NCBI GenBank assembly: GCA_016703605.1 | Contig: JADJBU010000004.1 | Coordinates: 124,001-188,000, forward strand | Source: Candidatus Villigracilis adiacens | Lineage (GTDB): Bacteria; Chloroflexota; Anaerolineae; Anaerolineales; Villigracilaceae | Length of the DNA stretch: 64,000 bases | Direction: 5' to 3' | Shown: positions 10,201-18,008 of the stretch, in pieces | How positions within the stretch are numbered: the stretch's first letter is position 1 | How the letters are laid out: every line of letters starts with the position of its first letter | Position numbers and translations under genes: made by a program | Notes under the pieces: model-generated | Told to the model about the DNA's origin: nothing | Database searches by the model: none | Seen by the model: only the letters and a program-made list of their open reading frames with translations

Positions 10201-11194
10201 TCTCGGTGATGTCGCGCGCAACGGCGATCACGACCTTTCTGCCGAAATACATGCCCGGCACAAGGCGCACATCCTTCGGGAAGATCGTCCCATCTTTTCT
10301 GACGCCCCAAAACTCGAACTCAGCCGGTTCTCCGCGAAATGCCTGCTGCACATAGCCCGCAATTTTTTCAAGATCGTTCCTGCCCGGCGCCGAAAGAAAC
10401 TCCGGCGTCCGACCGATGAAATACTCGCGGGGATACCCATACATTTTCTCCGCGCCCTCGTTCACATCCAGAAAAGCCCCGTTTTCATCCTGGATGTAGA
10501 TCGTCTCGGTCACGCTATTGAAAATTCCCTCGAACGTGGATTGCGATATCCGCAGCGCCTCTTCCGCCTGTGTTCGTGCCGTCAATTCATCTTTAAGCGT
10601 TTGCATCAGCCGGACGTTATACAACCCGGCTGCGATCTGCCCGGCAAAAGAATCCATCGCGGGCAGGTCGTCATGGCTCAGGAACGCGCCTGCAATTTTT
10701 AACAACCCCAACGGCTCATCGTCCACCCACAACGGCGCAAGGATACCCTGCTTCAAATTGAAGATGGTCGTCAGGGGACTGCTCAATGCCCGGACGGGCT
10801 GGGGAAGAATTTCCTGCAGGGTATCGATGGAAGAGTCAACGAAGATGGACGTCCGCCCATGGAGGGTGCGTTCGTAAATTCCGCCCGGCGTCATTGGGAG
10901 GCGATACGTATGCAGCGACAACCCCGTCATCTGCTCCGCCTTGCGGATCAGCCCCGGCGCATACGAAAGATGGGCAATGGATAGCGACTGCCGGTCGTCA
11001 TTGAGCAATAAAAGGGCGACGTTCCCGCCCAATGATTGGATCTCCCTGCCCACCGCGTTATAAAAATCCTCCGCGGTATGCGCGCGTTGAATCGCCTGCG
11101 CCGCCCGGCTCAGAGCAAGCAAAAGATAATGCGCATGAGTCTGGCTTTCGCGCGAAAGATCATGCTCCAGGGAGTGCGAATCGCGGGAAAACAT
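7205..11194 (-). CDS. Multi-PAS/GAF sensor diguanylate cyclase
   Basis: About 1,329 residues. In order: a GAF domain (~30-200), five PAS domains with PAC tails (DITERRKAEEEL-type linkers end each, ~210-835), a second GAF (~850-1010), a sixth PAS (~1020-1145) and a C-terminal GGDEF domain (~1165-1325). The active-site loop RYGGDEF is intact. REVD sits five residues before GGDEF, which is the RxxD inhibitory site for product feedback. There is no EAL domain and no obvious membrane segment, so it is predicted to be a cytoplasmic, redox-, gas- or ligand-sensing c-di-GMP synthase. I prefer the ATG at 11194, preceded by GGAAGGA, over an upstream in-frame GTG at 11233. A promoter is visible ~170 bp upstream. 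Stand-alone gene. Catalytic competence is well supported; the signal sensed is unknown. Confidence 0.93.
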   Translation of the reverse strand: MFSRDSHSLEHDLSRESQTHAHYLLLALSRAAQAIQRAHTAEDFYNAVGREIQSLGGNVALLLLNDDRQSLSIAHLSYAPGLIRKAEQMTGLSLHTYRLPMTPGGIYERTLHGRTSIFVDSSIDTLQEILPQPVRALSSPLTTIFNLKQGILAPLWVDDEPLGLLKIAGAFLSHDDLPAMDSFAGQIAAGLYNVRLMQTLKDELTARTQAEEALRISQSTFEGIFNSVTETIYIQDENGAFLDVNEGAEKMYGYPREYFIGRTPEFLSAPGRNDLEKIAGYVQQAFRGEPAEFEFWGVRKDGTIFPKDVRLVPGMYFGRKVVIAVARDITERRKAEEELRASQAKIQALLDSIPDMMFVVSREGQYLDYHAISGQLLYVPPSVFLGKNIREIMPADLADSFLSTLEQVFATGEGRLLEYSLDLAGQKQYFEAHVVAYLEDCVLCVIRDVSERNRMEEAVRLAERRFRALIENAPDGISLVGVNGRIKYASPAARGMFDRVSEDYTKDNPLDFIHPDETGMVIEGMKRLVEDPSYMPTFQYRYKHRDGSYHWVESTFSNQLSEPGVEAVVINFKDITKRKEMEKALHESEKYYRALIENATDGIMVVNRKGRISYESPSVARLLGYRAGELLGRNAFDLVNPDDLARIFEEFTNGLAAPGFVHRGEYRLLHSNGGWRYFEIVSRYLIDEPAIMGIIINGRDITERKMAEDALRESEKRFHSIVSESTDGITLTDESGRILEFNHALENLTGMKRDEVLGMYVWDFQMRLVPQDERTEELRLRVTEKFQQVLRDGENSGLHVGEEVLIERADMTRRFVQLRKFSIRTDKGWRLGSIARDVTEKKQAEQALRQQFNNLRSLYQMTAALGQSSDLGEIFSTALDSLQNTLAADRAAVLLLDPDGVMRFKSWRGLSEAYRKVAEGHSPWKPDDPDPQPALVPDAFTDPGLTHLLPAFESEGIRSLGFIPLVHQGRLLGKFMIYFNERHFYHEGEIQIAQTIARHVVFAISRRQADDALRASEEMYRILYEDNPSMYFTADGNGLTLSVNKYGISQLGYAPNELIGRPIVDVFHPDDREGVRLQIESCMENPERMIQIEARKVDKSGGIRWVRESACAVRDIQGQLVVLITCDDITKRKQAEDELRQANRSLQAAHRELQQMFAHEQVLARTDSLTGLINRRHFFELAAREFNSSIRYQRPLALILFDVDGFKRANDTFGHAFGDDTLVKISQVAKSQVREVDILARYGGDEFIILMPETNAAQAFLLAERIRKAVESADIETGELLMSATVSLGIEEMAFATDRSVEAIISRADKALYNAKQSGRNHAVIYSGG

Positions 11195-11361
11195 CGAGCA
11201 GGCATCCTTCCGATTCCGCCCCTGCCATCCCACTCAAGGGATGCCGACACCGCCGGTCTTCGGCTTTGTCGAATCGATATTTGGGTTCGCCAAACAACAG
11301 TCAAAGTAATTCTAAAATGGGAAAACGACTAAACATTCGATTTGTTCGGCGTAATATGCCT

Positions 11362-11390
11362 AATATATACGCCATGCGACTCAAAGTCAA
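11362..11390 (-). promoter_or_regulatory. Sigma70-type promoter for the diguanylate cyclase gene
   Basis: Reading the reverse strand, TTGACT (11390-11385), a 17-bp spacer and TATATT (11367-11362) form a near-consensus promoter. It implies a leader of about 160 nt before the start codon. Seen in sequence, not tested. Confidence 0.65.
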
Positions 11391-11428
11391 GCAAATTACG
11401 CGCTTCCAAAACCCCGCGCCTTCGCCGT

Positions 11429-12682
11429 CTACAATGCGGCTGCCCTTTTCAAATGCGCCCGCAATTTCGAATGCTTCACCCCGCCCAGGTCGATCTTCTT
11501 CGCGCCGATCATATCGGCAAAGCGTTTCAGCCCGCTGGCAAGCGCGTCGGCAAACGTCGCATCTTTCGGCGCGTCATCCTCCAGCCAGAAACCCAAAACA
11601 TGAAGCGTGTTCGTCGTTCGATCCAGTTTCGGGTCGAGCCGCGCAACCAAATCATCGCCGTATAAAATCGGCAGCGTGTAATAGCCCCACCTGCGTTGAT
11701 GCGCGGGCTTGTACACCTCCCACACATAATCGAAATCGAAAACTTTTTTTGCGCGTCCTCGGGCGCTGACAATTTCCAACGGAGCGAGAAAGGTGACCTC
11801 TTCAGCCGTGGTGACGCCCCTGGGCTTCCACGCCTTCGGTATTTTTCCCGCCTCAAGAGCCGACAGATGAGCCTGGTCCTCTTTCAAGACCAGGAAGTTT
11901 TCGCCGAAGCCTTCCACCCGCACCCGCGAGACATTCCCCGCTTCGATGAGTCTTTCGACCTGCGCCTTTGCCTCCTTTGCCTCCACCTTGCGCTGGATGT
12001 AATAACTCAGGTCGGTCTTCAAGGAGTTCTCGCGCGCGATGCCATGAAAGGCAATATGCTTTTTGGCGAAGAAGCCTTCGGTCTCTGCCACGCCTGCAGC
12101 ATAATCGAATTCCTTTGGCAGCACGCGCTCGCGCAGGTCGTAGATGCGGTCGAAGCCCCTGCGGTTGGATATCATCACCTCGCCGGTCAGCCAGAGATAG
12201 AACAAGGTCACCGAGGTTTCCTTGCGCCCGCGGTAACTCCACGCTTTGACGGCGTCGCCTTCGATGTCGCGGTTCCCAAGCGGACCTTTCTCGCGCAGTT
12301 CGTCCAGCACAAATTTGACCACCTTTTTTGGCGGATGCGTGAACGCCGCCCAGCGCATCCCCTTTTCGGCGCGGCGCCGCATGTGTAATTGCCAATAGGG
12401 AAATTCGCTCATCGGGTACATCATCAACCAGCCGCCGTAATCGAAGGCTTTGCGTTTTTCGTACGCCATCCGATAAAGCAGGTCGGGTTTGTAATCGAGG
12501 ATGCGCCCATGCATGGCGATATCCTGGCTGCGCGCCACCATGACCAGCGGGTCGAGTTGCAGCGCCTGCATCTGCTTCAAAGCGGATTCGGCGCCGATCA
12601 AGCCCGAGAAACGGCGACCAGGCCAAAGTCCCTGTGAGCCGAGAAGGAAGCGTCGGTAGGTTTGTTTGGAGATGGAGTCCAT
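11429..12682 (-). CDS. YcaQ/AlkX-type winged-helix protein (DNA glycosylase superfamily)
   Basis: A 417-residue protein of the HTH_42 / YcaQ family, which includes the interstrand-crosslink glycosylases AlkZ and AlkX. The diagnostic N-terminal segment LQLDPLVMVARSQDIAMHGR contains the Q-x-D motif that carries catalysis in the YcaQ branch, followed by YPMSEFPYWQLHMRRR. Three winged-helix-like regions fit the family length. The protein would act on DNA in the cytoplasm, excising bulky or crosslinked bases; its substrate is inferred only from the family. The gene follows a heptamer repeat array and is transcribed alone. Confidence 0.85.
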   Translation of the reverse strand: MDSISKQTYRRFLLGSQGLWPGRRFSGLIGAESALKQMQALQLDPLVMVARSQDIAMHGRILDYKPDLLYRMAYEKRKAFDYGGWLMMYPMSEFPYWQLHMRRRAEKGMRWAAFTHPPKKVVKFVLDELREKGPLGNRDIEGDAVKAWSYRGRKETSVTLFYLWLTGEVMISNRRGFDRIYDLRERVLPKEFDYAAGVAETEGFFAKKHIAFHGIARENSLKTDLSYYIQRKVEAKEAKAQVERLIEAGNVSRVRVEGFGENFLVLKEDQAHLSALEAGKIPKAWKPRGVTTAEEVTFLAPLEIVSARGRAKKVFDFDYVWEVYKPAHQRRWGYYTLPILYGDDLVARLDPKLDRTTNTLHVLGFWLEDDAPKDATFADALASGLKRFADMIGAKKIDLGGVKHSKLRAHLKRAAAL

Positions 12683-12694
12683 GGTTTAGTCAAA

Positions 12695-12757
12695 GGTTGA
12701 AGGTCAAAGGTTGAAGGTTGAAGGTCAAAGGTTGAAGGTTGAAGGTTGAAGGTCAAA
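12695..12757. repeat. Heptamer minisatellite (GGTTGAA/GGTCAAA, nine units)
   Basis: Nine contiguous 7-bp units alternate GGTTGAA and GGTCAAA. They lie directly upstream of the YcaQ-type gene start, between it and the terminator of the next operon. They do not code and have no spacer structure. Confidence 0.9.
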
Positions 12758-12763
12758 TCAAAA

Positions 12764-12785
12764 ACCGAGGTTGTCAGGCCTCGGT
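12764..12785 (-). terminator. Rho-independent terminator of the small membrane protein pair
   Basis: On the reverse strand, ACCGAGG / CCTCGGT with an 8-nt loop is followed by TTTTTG. It lies 31 bp after the stop of the 12817-13008 gene. Confidence 0.75.
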
Positions 12786-12816
12786 CTGCGGTCTGTCGTC
12801 TATGGGCTATCGTCAG

Positions 12817-13008
12817 TTAATCATCGCCCAGCGAGGCAATGGCGCGAAGCAAGCCGAAGACCAGCACGCCGAGTTTGATGCCTTCGCCCGCGGTGATGGC
12901 GGTTTCGCTTTCGTTCTTTTCGGCGCGGCGGTTGATAAGCATGGCGGCGATCAAACCGGTCATTGCGCCGATCAACGCCCCGCCCAGAAGCAATCTTGTG
13001 TTTTTCAT
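12817..13008 (-). CDS. Small single-span membrane protein
   Basis: A 63-residue protein: KNTR, one hydrophobic glycine-rich segment (LLLGGALIGAMTGLIAAMLI), a charged RRAEKNESE patch, then an amphipathic helix. The style resembles small YtxH-like or glycine-zipper proteins, but no family can be named. The start at 13008 is chosen because an AAGGAT ribosome-binding site precedes it and because its ATG overlaps the TGA of the upstream gene (ATGA), which indicates translational coupling. Confidence 0.65.
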   Translation of the reverse strand: MKNTRLLLGGALIGAMTGLIAAMLINRRAEKNESETAITAGEGIKLGVLVFGLLRAIASLGDD

Positions 13009-13454
13009 GGGGTGATCCTTTCGAAAAAGGCTTTCGCAGTTTGAAGCCATTCGTTCAATTTGAGAATCGGCTTGACGGCCATATCCGCCCCGCGGACGAT
13101 GTACCCGCGCGCCAGGACGACATAATCCTGCGCGATGCCGGTGTAATAGGGCAGCGCATTAAGCAAACGCGCCATGCCGTAGATCAGCCCGCCGAGGATG
13201 GCAAGCACGACCAGCCCGCCAAGCAGCATGGGGATGATGACCCAGATGGTCGAGACCGCCGCCCAGCGTTCCACATCGCCGCCCTGTTTGAAGGTGGCGA
13301 TGCTGATCCACACGATCATGCCGACCAACGCCAGCGCGCTGAGGACGACCGGAAGCAGGACCTGCCGCATCACCTGCCTGCGATGTTTGAGGTATGAATA
13401 ATGCGCGGGCGGGGTTTTGAGTCTCTCTGCCAGTTCGGGGAGTTGGGGGGTCAT
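13005..13454 (-). CDS. Hypothetical two-span membrane protein
   Basis: A 149-residue protein. A basic N-terminus (YLKHRRQVMRQ) is followed by two strong membrane segments at roughly 30-55 and 70-95, then a soluble amphipathic C-terminal half (ARGYIVRGADMAVKPILKLN). No family recognised. It is coupled by a 4-bp ATGA overlap to the small membrane protein gene after it, so the two probably act together. Confidence 0.65.
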   Translation of the reverse strand: MTPQLPELAERLKTPPAHYSYLKHRRQVMRQVLLPVVLSALALVGMIVWISIATFKQGGDVERWAAVSTIWVIIPMLLGGLVVLAILGGLIYGMARLLNALPYYTGIAQDYVVLARGYIVRGADMAVKPILKLNEWLQTAKAFFERITP

Positions 13455-13633
13455 GGTGGTATTTTACCAAATTTATGAATGTCCTATTCGACTCTTCGTT
13501 TTAAATCGTCAAACTGCTTGCTCCCGTAAGACTCGCTTTGGATAATCATCCGACCACGTTCCTACTTTTAATGAAACGTATGCCGCCAATCGTTCGAATC
13601 TGCGCTGTCATAGAATTTTCATGACAAATGCGC

Positions 13634-13735
13634 TTGACGTATTTTTTTTTGCTACACTAAATACAGGAACAAGCGGGACTCCAGCCCTGTAAGTCGATCT
13701 TCAAGCGTGGGGGAACCCAACGAGGAAACCCCAAG
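13634..13735 (+). promoter_or_regulatory. Promoter and GC-rich leader upstream of the accessory island
   Basis: The 306-bp gap 13455-13760 holds TTGACG (13634-13639), a T-tract and an extended -10-like TGCTACACT, with TAAATA as an alternative. A leader follows with TACAGG / CCTGTA pairing (13662-13667 with 13686-13691) and a GGGGGAACC...AAACCCC segment (13709-13732). The next gene has a good GGGAG ribosome-binding site. A structured leader is possible, but I cannot assign it to a known riboswitch class. Confidence 0.4.
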
Positions 13736-13760
13736 ACAAAAGTTATAAAAGGGAGCAGAC

Positions 13761-15095
13761 ATGAAACTTTCTAACAAAACTAAAGCGACACTGGAAACCA
13801 TCCTGGTCATCGGGTTGATTCTGATCATCCCGTTGTTTTTTGCCATGAAGACGGCGGCGGAGCAAAACGCCGCAACGAATACTTCAGTGAACATTGAACC
13901 AACTATTGCCGATGCGCCTGTCGTAACACAAGAAAATGCGCCTGATGATAATAAGGTAATAGAACCAAAACAACCACCTGCTTGCGCCTTCCCGTTGGAC
14001 CAGACGACAACGGAACAGTCAACGCCAGAGAATTACACCTTCTTTGAACCACAGATGGTTTTAACTCCGCAAGCCAACGATTCTATAGTGGAGATTGTGC
14101 AGTGGTTGCCAGATAACCAGCGAGTTTTGTTAGTACAAAATTTTAATGACACAACCAGGCAAAATATAGAGCTATTCAACCCTCAAACTGGTCATGTACA
14201 ACTATATGCTACACGAAGCCAAAACTTCGATCCGCCTGCATGGATGCCCGGGCTGAACGGTGTGGTTTATCCAGACATGAATATTCTCAACAATGATACT
14301 GGCAAAGAATTTAATCGCCAGATATGGGTCAGCCAAGGCAACCCTAATAGCTTACAACTCGTCGCAGATAATCTGGCACAATTTTATGTTGCAGTCAAAC
14401 CTGACGGCAGCCAAATAGCCTATCAGTCTGAAAAACAACTTTCCAAATTAGATGCATCGTTAAAAGCACAGACGCCCATAATTTTTGATCCAGCCGGATG
14501 GGATTATCGCCGGTCAAACAACTCATTTGCTTTATCGTTCAAAACGGCATGGCGGCCAAACACATCGCAAATATTTTTCTATTCCTATAGTGCTGGGAGT
14601 ATGGGCTATACATATCTATTAGATGTTGATAGCGGGCAACTTTGTGAATTGAATTTCGATGGATGGGCTTTCCTCGGACGTTGGAGCCCAAATGGACGTT
14701 ACCTGGCAATTGTCAGAAATCAGGAACCCTCTTTCCCTGCCAACTCAACAGACCTAGCTGTAATGGATGCAGTTACAGGAAAGATTTACACAATGGGAGT
14801 TACCCCTGAAGAAATGGTAGGTAGGCATTATGTAGATGATATTGTCTGGGCGCCAGACAATCACCATTTACTAACTCTTGGAAGTGTTTTGTCATTTCCC
14901 GGCTGTTCTCCAGATTGCCCAAAAGATACCAGATTATATTTGGTTGATTTTGAAACTGGGCAGGCTGATCCGCTCATCTCTCAATTTACTGCAAACACAT
15001 CAGGAACGAACCTAGCCTGGTCGCCAGATGGTTCCAAAGTAATAGCACTATGTCCAAAGCTATGTCAATTTTTTGTTCAAACAAGCGGCAAATAA
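13761..15095 (+). CDS. Membrane-anchored TolB-like beta-propeller protein
   Basis: A 444-residue exported protein. Residues 1-30 are a basic segment plus a hydrophobic signal anchor (LETILVIGLILIIPLFFAM); this leader, including its ribosome-binding site, recurs almost unchanged in later genes of the island. After a low-complexity tether (~50-80), repeated blades carry WLPDNQRVLL, WRPNTSQIFFYSY, RWSPNGRYLAI, WAPDNHHLL and AWSPDGSKVIAL, the W-S-P-D-G pattern of TolB/WD40-like propellers. It is probably a protein- or ligand-binding module outside the membrane. Its stop codon overlaps a possible ATG of the next gene, indicating an operon. Confidence 0.78.
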   Translation: MKLSNKTKATLETILVIGLILIIPLFFAMKTAAEQNAATNTSVNIEPTIADAPVVTQENAPDDNKVIEPKQPPACAFPLDQTTTEQSTPENYTFFEPQMVLTPQANDSIVEIVQWLPDNQRVLLVQNFNDTTRQNIELFNPQTGHVQLYATRSQNFDPPAWMPGLNGVVYPDMNILNNDTGKEFNRQIWVSQGNPNSLQLVADNLAQFYVAVKPDGSQIAYQSEKQLSKLDASLKAQTPIIFDPAGWDYRRSNNSFALSFKTAWRPNTSQIFFYSYSAGSMGYTYLLDVDSGQLCELNFDGWAFLGRWSPNGRYLAIVRNQEPSFPANSTDLAVMDAVTGKIYTMGVTPEEMVGRHYVDDIVWAPDNHHLLTLGSVLSFPGCSPDCPKDTRLYLVDFETGQADPLISQFTANTSGTNLAWSPDGSKVIALCPKLCQFFVQTSGK

Positions 15096-15106
15096 TGGGC
15101 GACATC

Positions 15107-16807
15107 ATGAAACACAAAAGGATACTCATGGTTGTTTTCTTCCTATCCTTGTTTGTCTTTCAACAAGCGCAGGCTGGCATAGGAGTTCCATCTAATATTA
15201 AAAACAATCTACCTCAGCCCATATTGGCAAAAACAAACGGATTGCCCACACAAGTATATGTCACCATGTTACGTCTGGATATTCGTAATGGCGCACCACT
15301 TGAAGACCCAATAACTCATGAATATATAAAATGTTTGTCGGAAGATTTCGCCTATGGCTGCACAGAATATTACGGCGTTAGCCCCACAGAATTCTATCCT
15401 TATGGCAACATCAATCCTGTACTGGTGGATGTTGAATCAGTTTACCTGCCGAATGTTCTTCCACGCGAAATGGATGTTGTAACAAATCCACCAATGCCTG
15501 CCGCATTGCAAGCTCAAGCGCTTGCGGCGCGTACTATCGCTGACTGGAAATACCGCGCTAATTTTGTAAATTATGGTTACAACTACATTGATAATTCTAC
15601 AAACAACCAAATATTCATTCCATACTCCTATAAATACTATGCGCCAAATGACACAGTCAGGGAATTAATCTCTGATGCGATTACATCAACAAATGGACAA
15701 TACCTTTCCTATAACGGCGAGTCGATTGATGCAGAATTTAGCAATGATATTGACAACCCAACCGGACAGGGGAGTTGGAGTGATAATTTAGTAAGCGTTC
15801 AAGATCCTATAAGTGTTAACCCGCCTTGCGACTTGGATCCTGTAGGTAATGGTTTAGGAATGAGCCAGAAAGGCGCAATTCGCTGGGCAAAAGGAAATCA
15901 ATGTGCCGGAAGCGGAGATCAACCTTGGCCCGTTACATGGGCTGACTACCGCCAAATCCTTGTACATTATTACACCGGGATTGATATTCTGAATGGCAGC
16001 GGAAACAAAGTCGCGCCGGATGACCGCTGGAATTTGCTTTGGCATGAGGTTCCGTTTAATGCGGAAACAGATCCCAATATCCCAATCGATTTTCAAATCC
16101 AAGTTCAAAACACGTCTATATTAGATTGGGGCAACAATGAAGTTGAATTGGGATATCAATGGACGGTAAAAAACGCGCCTGCCGCTCCTGGAAGCTGGAC
16201 AGGCACGAACATTTACGTTCCCGCCGCATCAAAAGGAGAGGACAAAACATTCACTGCATCAAACATCATGTCTCCGTCCGATGGCGGGGATTACACCCTG
16301 CACCTGGATTTGCGCCATAACAACGGTAGCTGGTTTTCAAACGGCGGCTGGCCCGACGCGAGGATAGACATAAGTATCACCGGCGGAACCGCGACCCCAA
16401 CAGCAACTTCAACACTTACGCCGACAGCAACGCAAGTAATTACAGCGTATTTTCATAGCCCGGATGGACCAAATTGCGTTGGTAGTTGCGGCTCCCAAAC
16501 GGGTTTCAATAATGTGGTTACTCCGGTTCGGAATGAACAATCCCTCCAGGCATATGATGGCGGGCCCGGCTATGTATTCGGACAGGGGCGCGTTGAAACA
16601 AAGATTCTTGTCGGCGGGGCTGGACTGGCGACCATTCGGCGAAAATATTCAACAACAAAAGGGAGCAGACATGAAACTTTCAAACAAAGCCAAAGCGACA
16701 CTGGAAACCCTTCTGGTCATCGGGTTGATATTGATCATCCCGTTGTTTTTTGTCATGAAAACAGCGGCGGAGCAAAATGCCGCAACGAATACTTCGGTGA
16801 GCGTTGA
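15107..16807 (+). CDS. Secreted SpoIID/LytB-domain protein with chimeric C-terminus
   Basis: Signal peptide MKHKRILMVVFFLSLFVFQQ ending AQA (start 15107; 15095 is an alternative). Residues ~110-290 match the SpoIID/LytB amidase-enhancer domain: ALQAQALAARTIADWKYR and GNGLGMSQKGAIRWAKG, in place of the usual GHGxGMSQ. The family cuts or remodels peptidoglycan glycan strands or stimulates amidases. Residues ~320-420 form an Ig-like domain, followed by a Thr/Pro linker. From ~residue 438 the protein runs into the 307-bp direct repeat and then, out of frame, through the leader of the next gene to a TGA at 16805-16807. The last ~100 residues are therefore probably not ancestral. Expression of the domain part is plausible; the tail is doubtful. 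Confidence 0.75.
   Translation: MKHKRILMVVFFLSLFVFQQAQAGIGVPSNIKNNLPQPILAKTNGLPTQVYVTMLRLDIRNGAPLEDPITHEYIKCLSEDFAYGCTEYYGVSPTEFYPYGNINPVLVDVESVYLPNVLPREMDVVTNPPMPAALQAQALAARTIADWKYRANFVNYGYNYIDNSTNNQIFIPYSYKYYAPNDTVRELISDAITSTNGQYLSYNGESIDAEFSNDIDNPTGQGSWSDNLVSVQDPISVNPPCDLDPVGNGLGMSQKGAIRWAKGNQCAGSGDQPWPVTWADYRQILVHYYTGIDILNGSGNKVAPDDRWNLLWHEVPFNAETDPNIPIDFQIQVQNTSILDWGNNEVELGYQWTVKNAPAAPGSWTGTNIYVPAASKGEDKTFTASNIMSPSDGGDYTLHLDLRHNNGSWFSNGGWPDARIDISITGGTATPTATSTLTPTATQVITAYFHSPDGPNCVGSCGSQTGFNNVVTPVRNEQSLQAYDGGPGYVFGQGRVETKILVGGAGLATIRRKYSTTKGSRHETFKQSQSDTGNPSGHRVDIDHPVVFCHENSGGAKCRNEYFGER
16418..16724. repeat. 307-bp direct repeat, left copy
   Basis: Nearly identical to 20137-20443 at a distance of 3,719 bp: identical up to 16681, then two differences in the last ~40 bp. 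It contains the end of a Thr/Pro linker, ~240 bp of unexplained sequence, and the ribosome-binding site, ATG and first ~18 codons of the leader module. Confidence 0.92.
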
Positions 16808-16895
16808 GTCAGCCATAGCCAATGCGCCTGCTGTAATATCAGTAATCAACAGGAATATCAAATTTATTGCGGCAGACAAAAGGAGTGCAATATGA
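16671..16895 (+). CDS. Short leader-only membrane peptide, probable gene remnant
   Basis: 74 residues. The first ~45 (MKLSNKAKATLETLLVIGLI, then LIIPLFFVMKTAAEQNAATN) repeat the leader of the beta-propeller gene at 13761 almost exactly. The rest is a short tail without a domain. It has the same GGGAGCAGAC ribosome-binding region. Its stop overlaps the next ATG (ATGA). It looks like the 5' end of a duplicated gene whose body was lost, now serving at most as a coupled upstream reading frame. A functional role is uncertain. Confidence 0.5.
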   Translation: MKLSNKAKATLETLLVIGLILIIPLFFVMKTAAEQNAATNTSVSVESAIANAPAVISVINRNIKFIAADKRSAI

Positions 16896-17461
16896 AAAAA
16901 TCAAACAAAGCGAGAAGAATGGCAAATCTATCGCTATTCATTGGATTGGTGTTGATCTCATGCTCCCCATCCGGGTTACCGCTTAATATTACTTCTGTCA
17001 AAGTTTTCCCTGAACCAGTTGTGGGACAAATCGTGACCCTGGAAGTAGAAATCATGGCGACCGACGATGAGCCTTACGTGAAATTTAGCGTAGATACTAG
17101 AGAGGATCTCGGTAACAAAGTTCACTTGATAGGCGGGGATACTATTTGGCAAGGTTCACTGACAGCCAATCAAGCGCAAAAGTTACAAGTACAAGTTTGT
17201 GTAATAGTGGAAGGCTCGTGGCCCGTGGAATTCTCCGTCACTACAGTCTCATCAGATAGCAGCAAAGCAACTGAGAGCGCTGCTGATGGGTGGAGCGGGA
17301 GCGATGTTGAAACGATTCATCTGGAAAGCTCTTTAGAATCGGGTAAGTTGATTAGAGGAAGCGCTTATACATTTGACCCAGGTACATTTGACCCAGGAGA
17401 AATACGACCTACACCACGCCCTGTTGTTGTATCGCCTGAATGTTCTGAGAACTTGGAATAA
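16892..17461 (+). CDS. Lipoprotein with Ig-like domain (island paralogue 1)
   Basis: A 189-residue lipoprotein: KKSNKARR, a hydrophobic stretch and the lipobox LVLISC. Residues ~30-150 form a beta-sandwich-like domain (PLNITSVKVFPEPVVGQIVT, then DTIWQGSLTANQAQKLQVQV). It matches, block for block, domains in the next gene and at the N-terminus of the metalloprotease at 18160: xPxPVxGQxxTLxVE, WxGSLxAxQ, VxxEGxW, ETxHL, SAY. The start overlaps the preceding stop. Function unknown; an exported binding or accessory domain is likely. Confidence 0.65.
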   Translation: MKKSNKARRMANLSLFIGLVLISCSPSGLPLNITSVKVFPEPVVGQIVTLEVEIMATDDEPYVKFSVDTREDLGNKVHLIGGDTIWQGSLTANQAQKLQVQVCVIVEGSWPVEFSVTTVSSDSSKATESAADGWSGSDVETIHLESSLESGKLIRGSAYTFDPGTFDPGEIRPTPRPVVVSPECSENLE

Positions 17462-17483
17462 CCCAAGCAAACAGGGAGCCAAC

Positions 17484-18008
17484 ATGAAACGTTCAAATAA
17501 AACAAAAAGCACACTTGAGACTCTTTTGGTCATCGGGTTGATACTGGTAACACTAACTGCCTGCGAAAGACCGCCAGAAGCACCCCTACAAATTACGGAT
17601 ATTTCCGTGCATCCTGACCCCGTCATTGGGCAAACCGCCACCCTGCGCGTCGAAGTTACATCCCCTGATGATGAAAAAGATGTCACCCTCATCGTCACAC
17701 TGCCAGATGGAGTGAAGTTGATGAGCGGCGAATTAGAGTGGAACGGTTCGTTAATTGCAGGGCAACCTCAAATCTATGAATTTGCCTTATGTGTTCTTTA
17801 CGAAGGCGACTGGCGATTACATATTAGTACCTACTCAACACTTACGCCAACTAGTAGCTATGGAGACTCTGAAACACTGCATCTTATTGCAACCATAGAC
17901 ACCGCGCAGGTCGTACTTGGTTCAGCATACCGACCAACCCAACCCCCTGAAGGAATGCCAACTTTCCCAACTGCATTACCACCGCCTCCCACAGATATTT
18001 GCCCATAA
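17484..18008 (+). CDS. Lipoprotein with Ig-like domain (island paralogue 2)
   Basis: A 174-residue lipoprotein. The N-terminus MKRSNKTKSTLETLLVIGLI is the shared island leader, but it ends in a lipobox LVTLTAC instead of continuing as a membrane anchor. The body (DISVHPDPVIGQTATLRVEV, LEWNGSLIAG, CVLYEGDWRLHIS) is paralogous to the preceding gene and to the N-terminal domain of the metalloprotease that follows. An AGGGAG ribosome-binding site precedes the ATG, 22 bp after the upstream stop. Confidence 0.68.
   Translation: MKRSNKTKSTLETLLVIGLILVTLTACERPPEAPLQITDISVHPDPVIGQTATLRVEVTSPDDEKDVTLIVTLPDGVKLMSGELEWNGSLIAGQPQIYEFALCVLYEGDWRLHISTYSTLTPTSSYGDSETLHLIATIDTAQVVLGSAYRPTQPPEGMPTFPTALPPPPTDICP

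Noticed and set aside
9896..10702. 268-codon forward frame
   Set aside because: Antisense to the PAS region of the diguanylate cyclase, no motif or start signal.
12695..12757. Possible CRISPR-like array
   Set aside because: Units are 7 bp, contiguous and without spacers; it is a minisatellite.
16464..16670. Upstream in-frame extensions of the leader genes through the direct repeat (also at 20183)
   Set aside because: The ribosome-binding site and the shared leader start at the ATGs 16671 and 20390; the extension is not found before the related gene at 13761.
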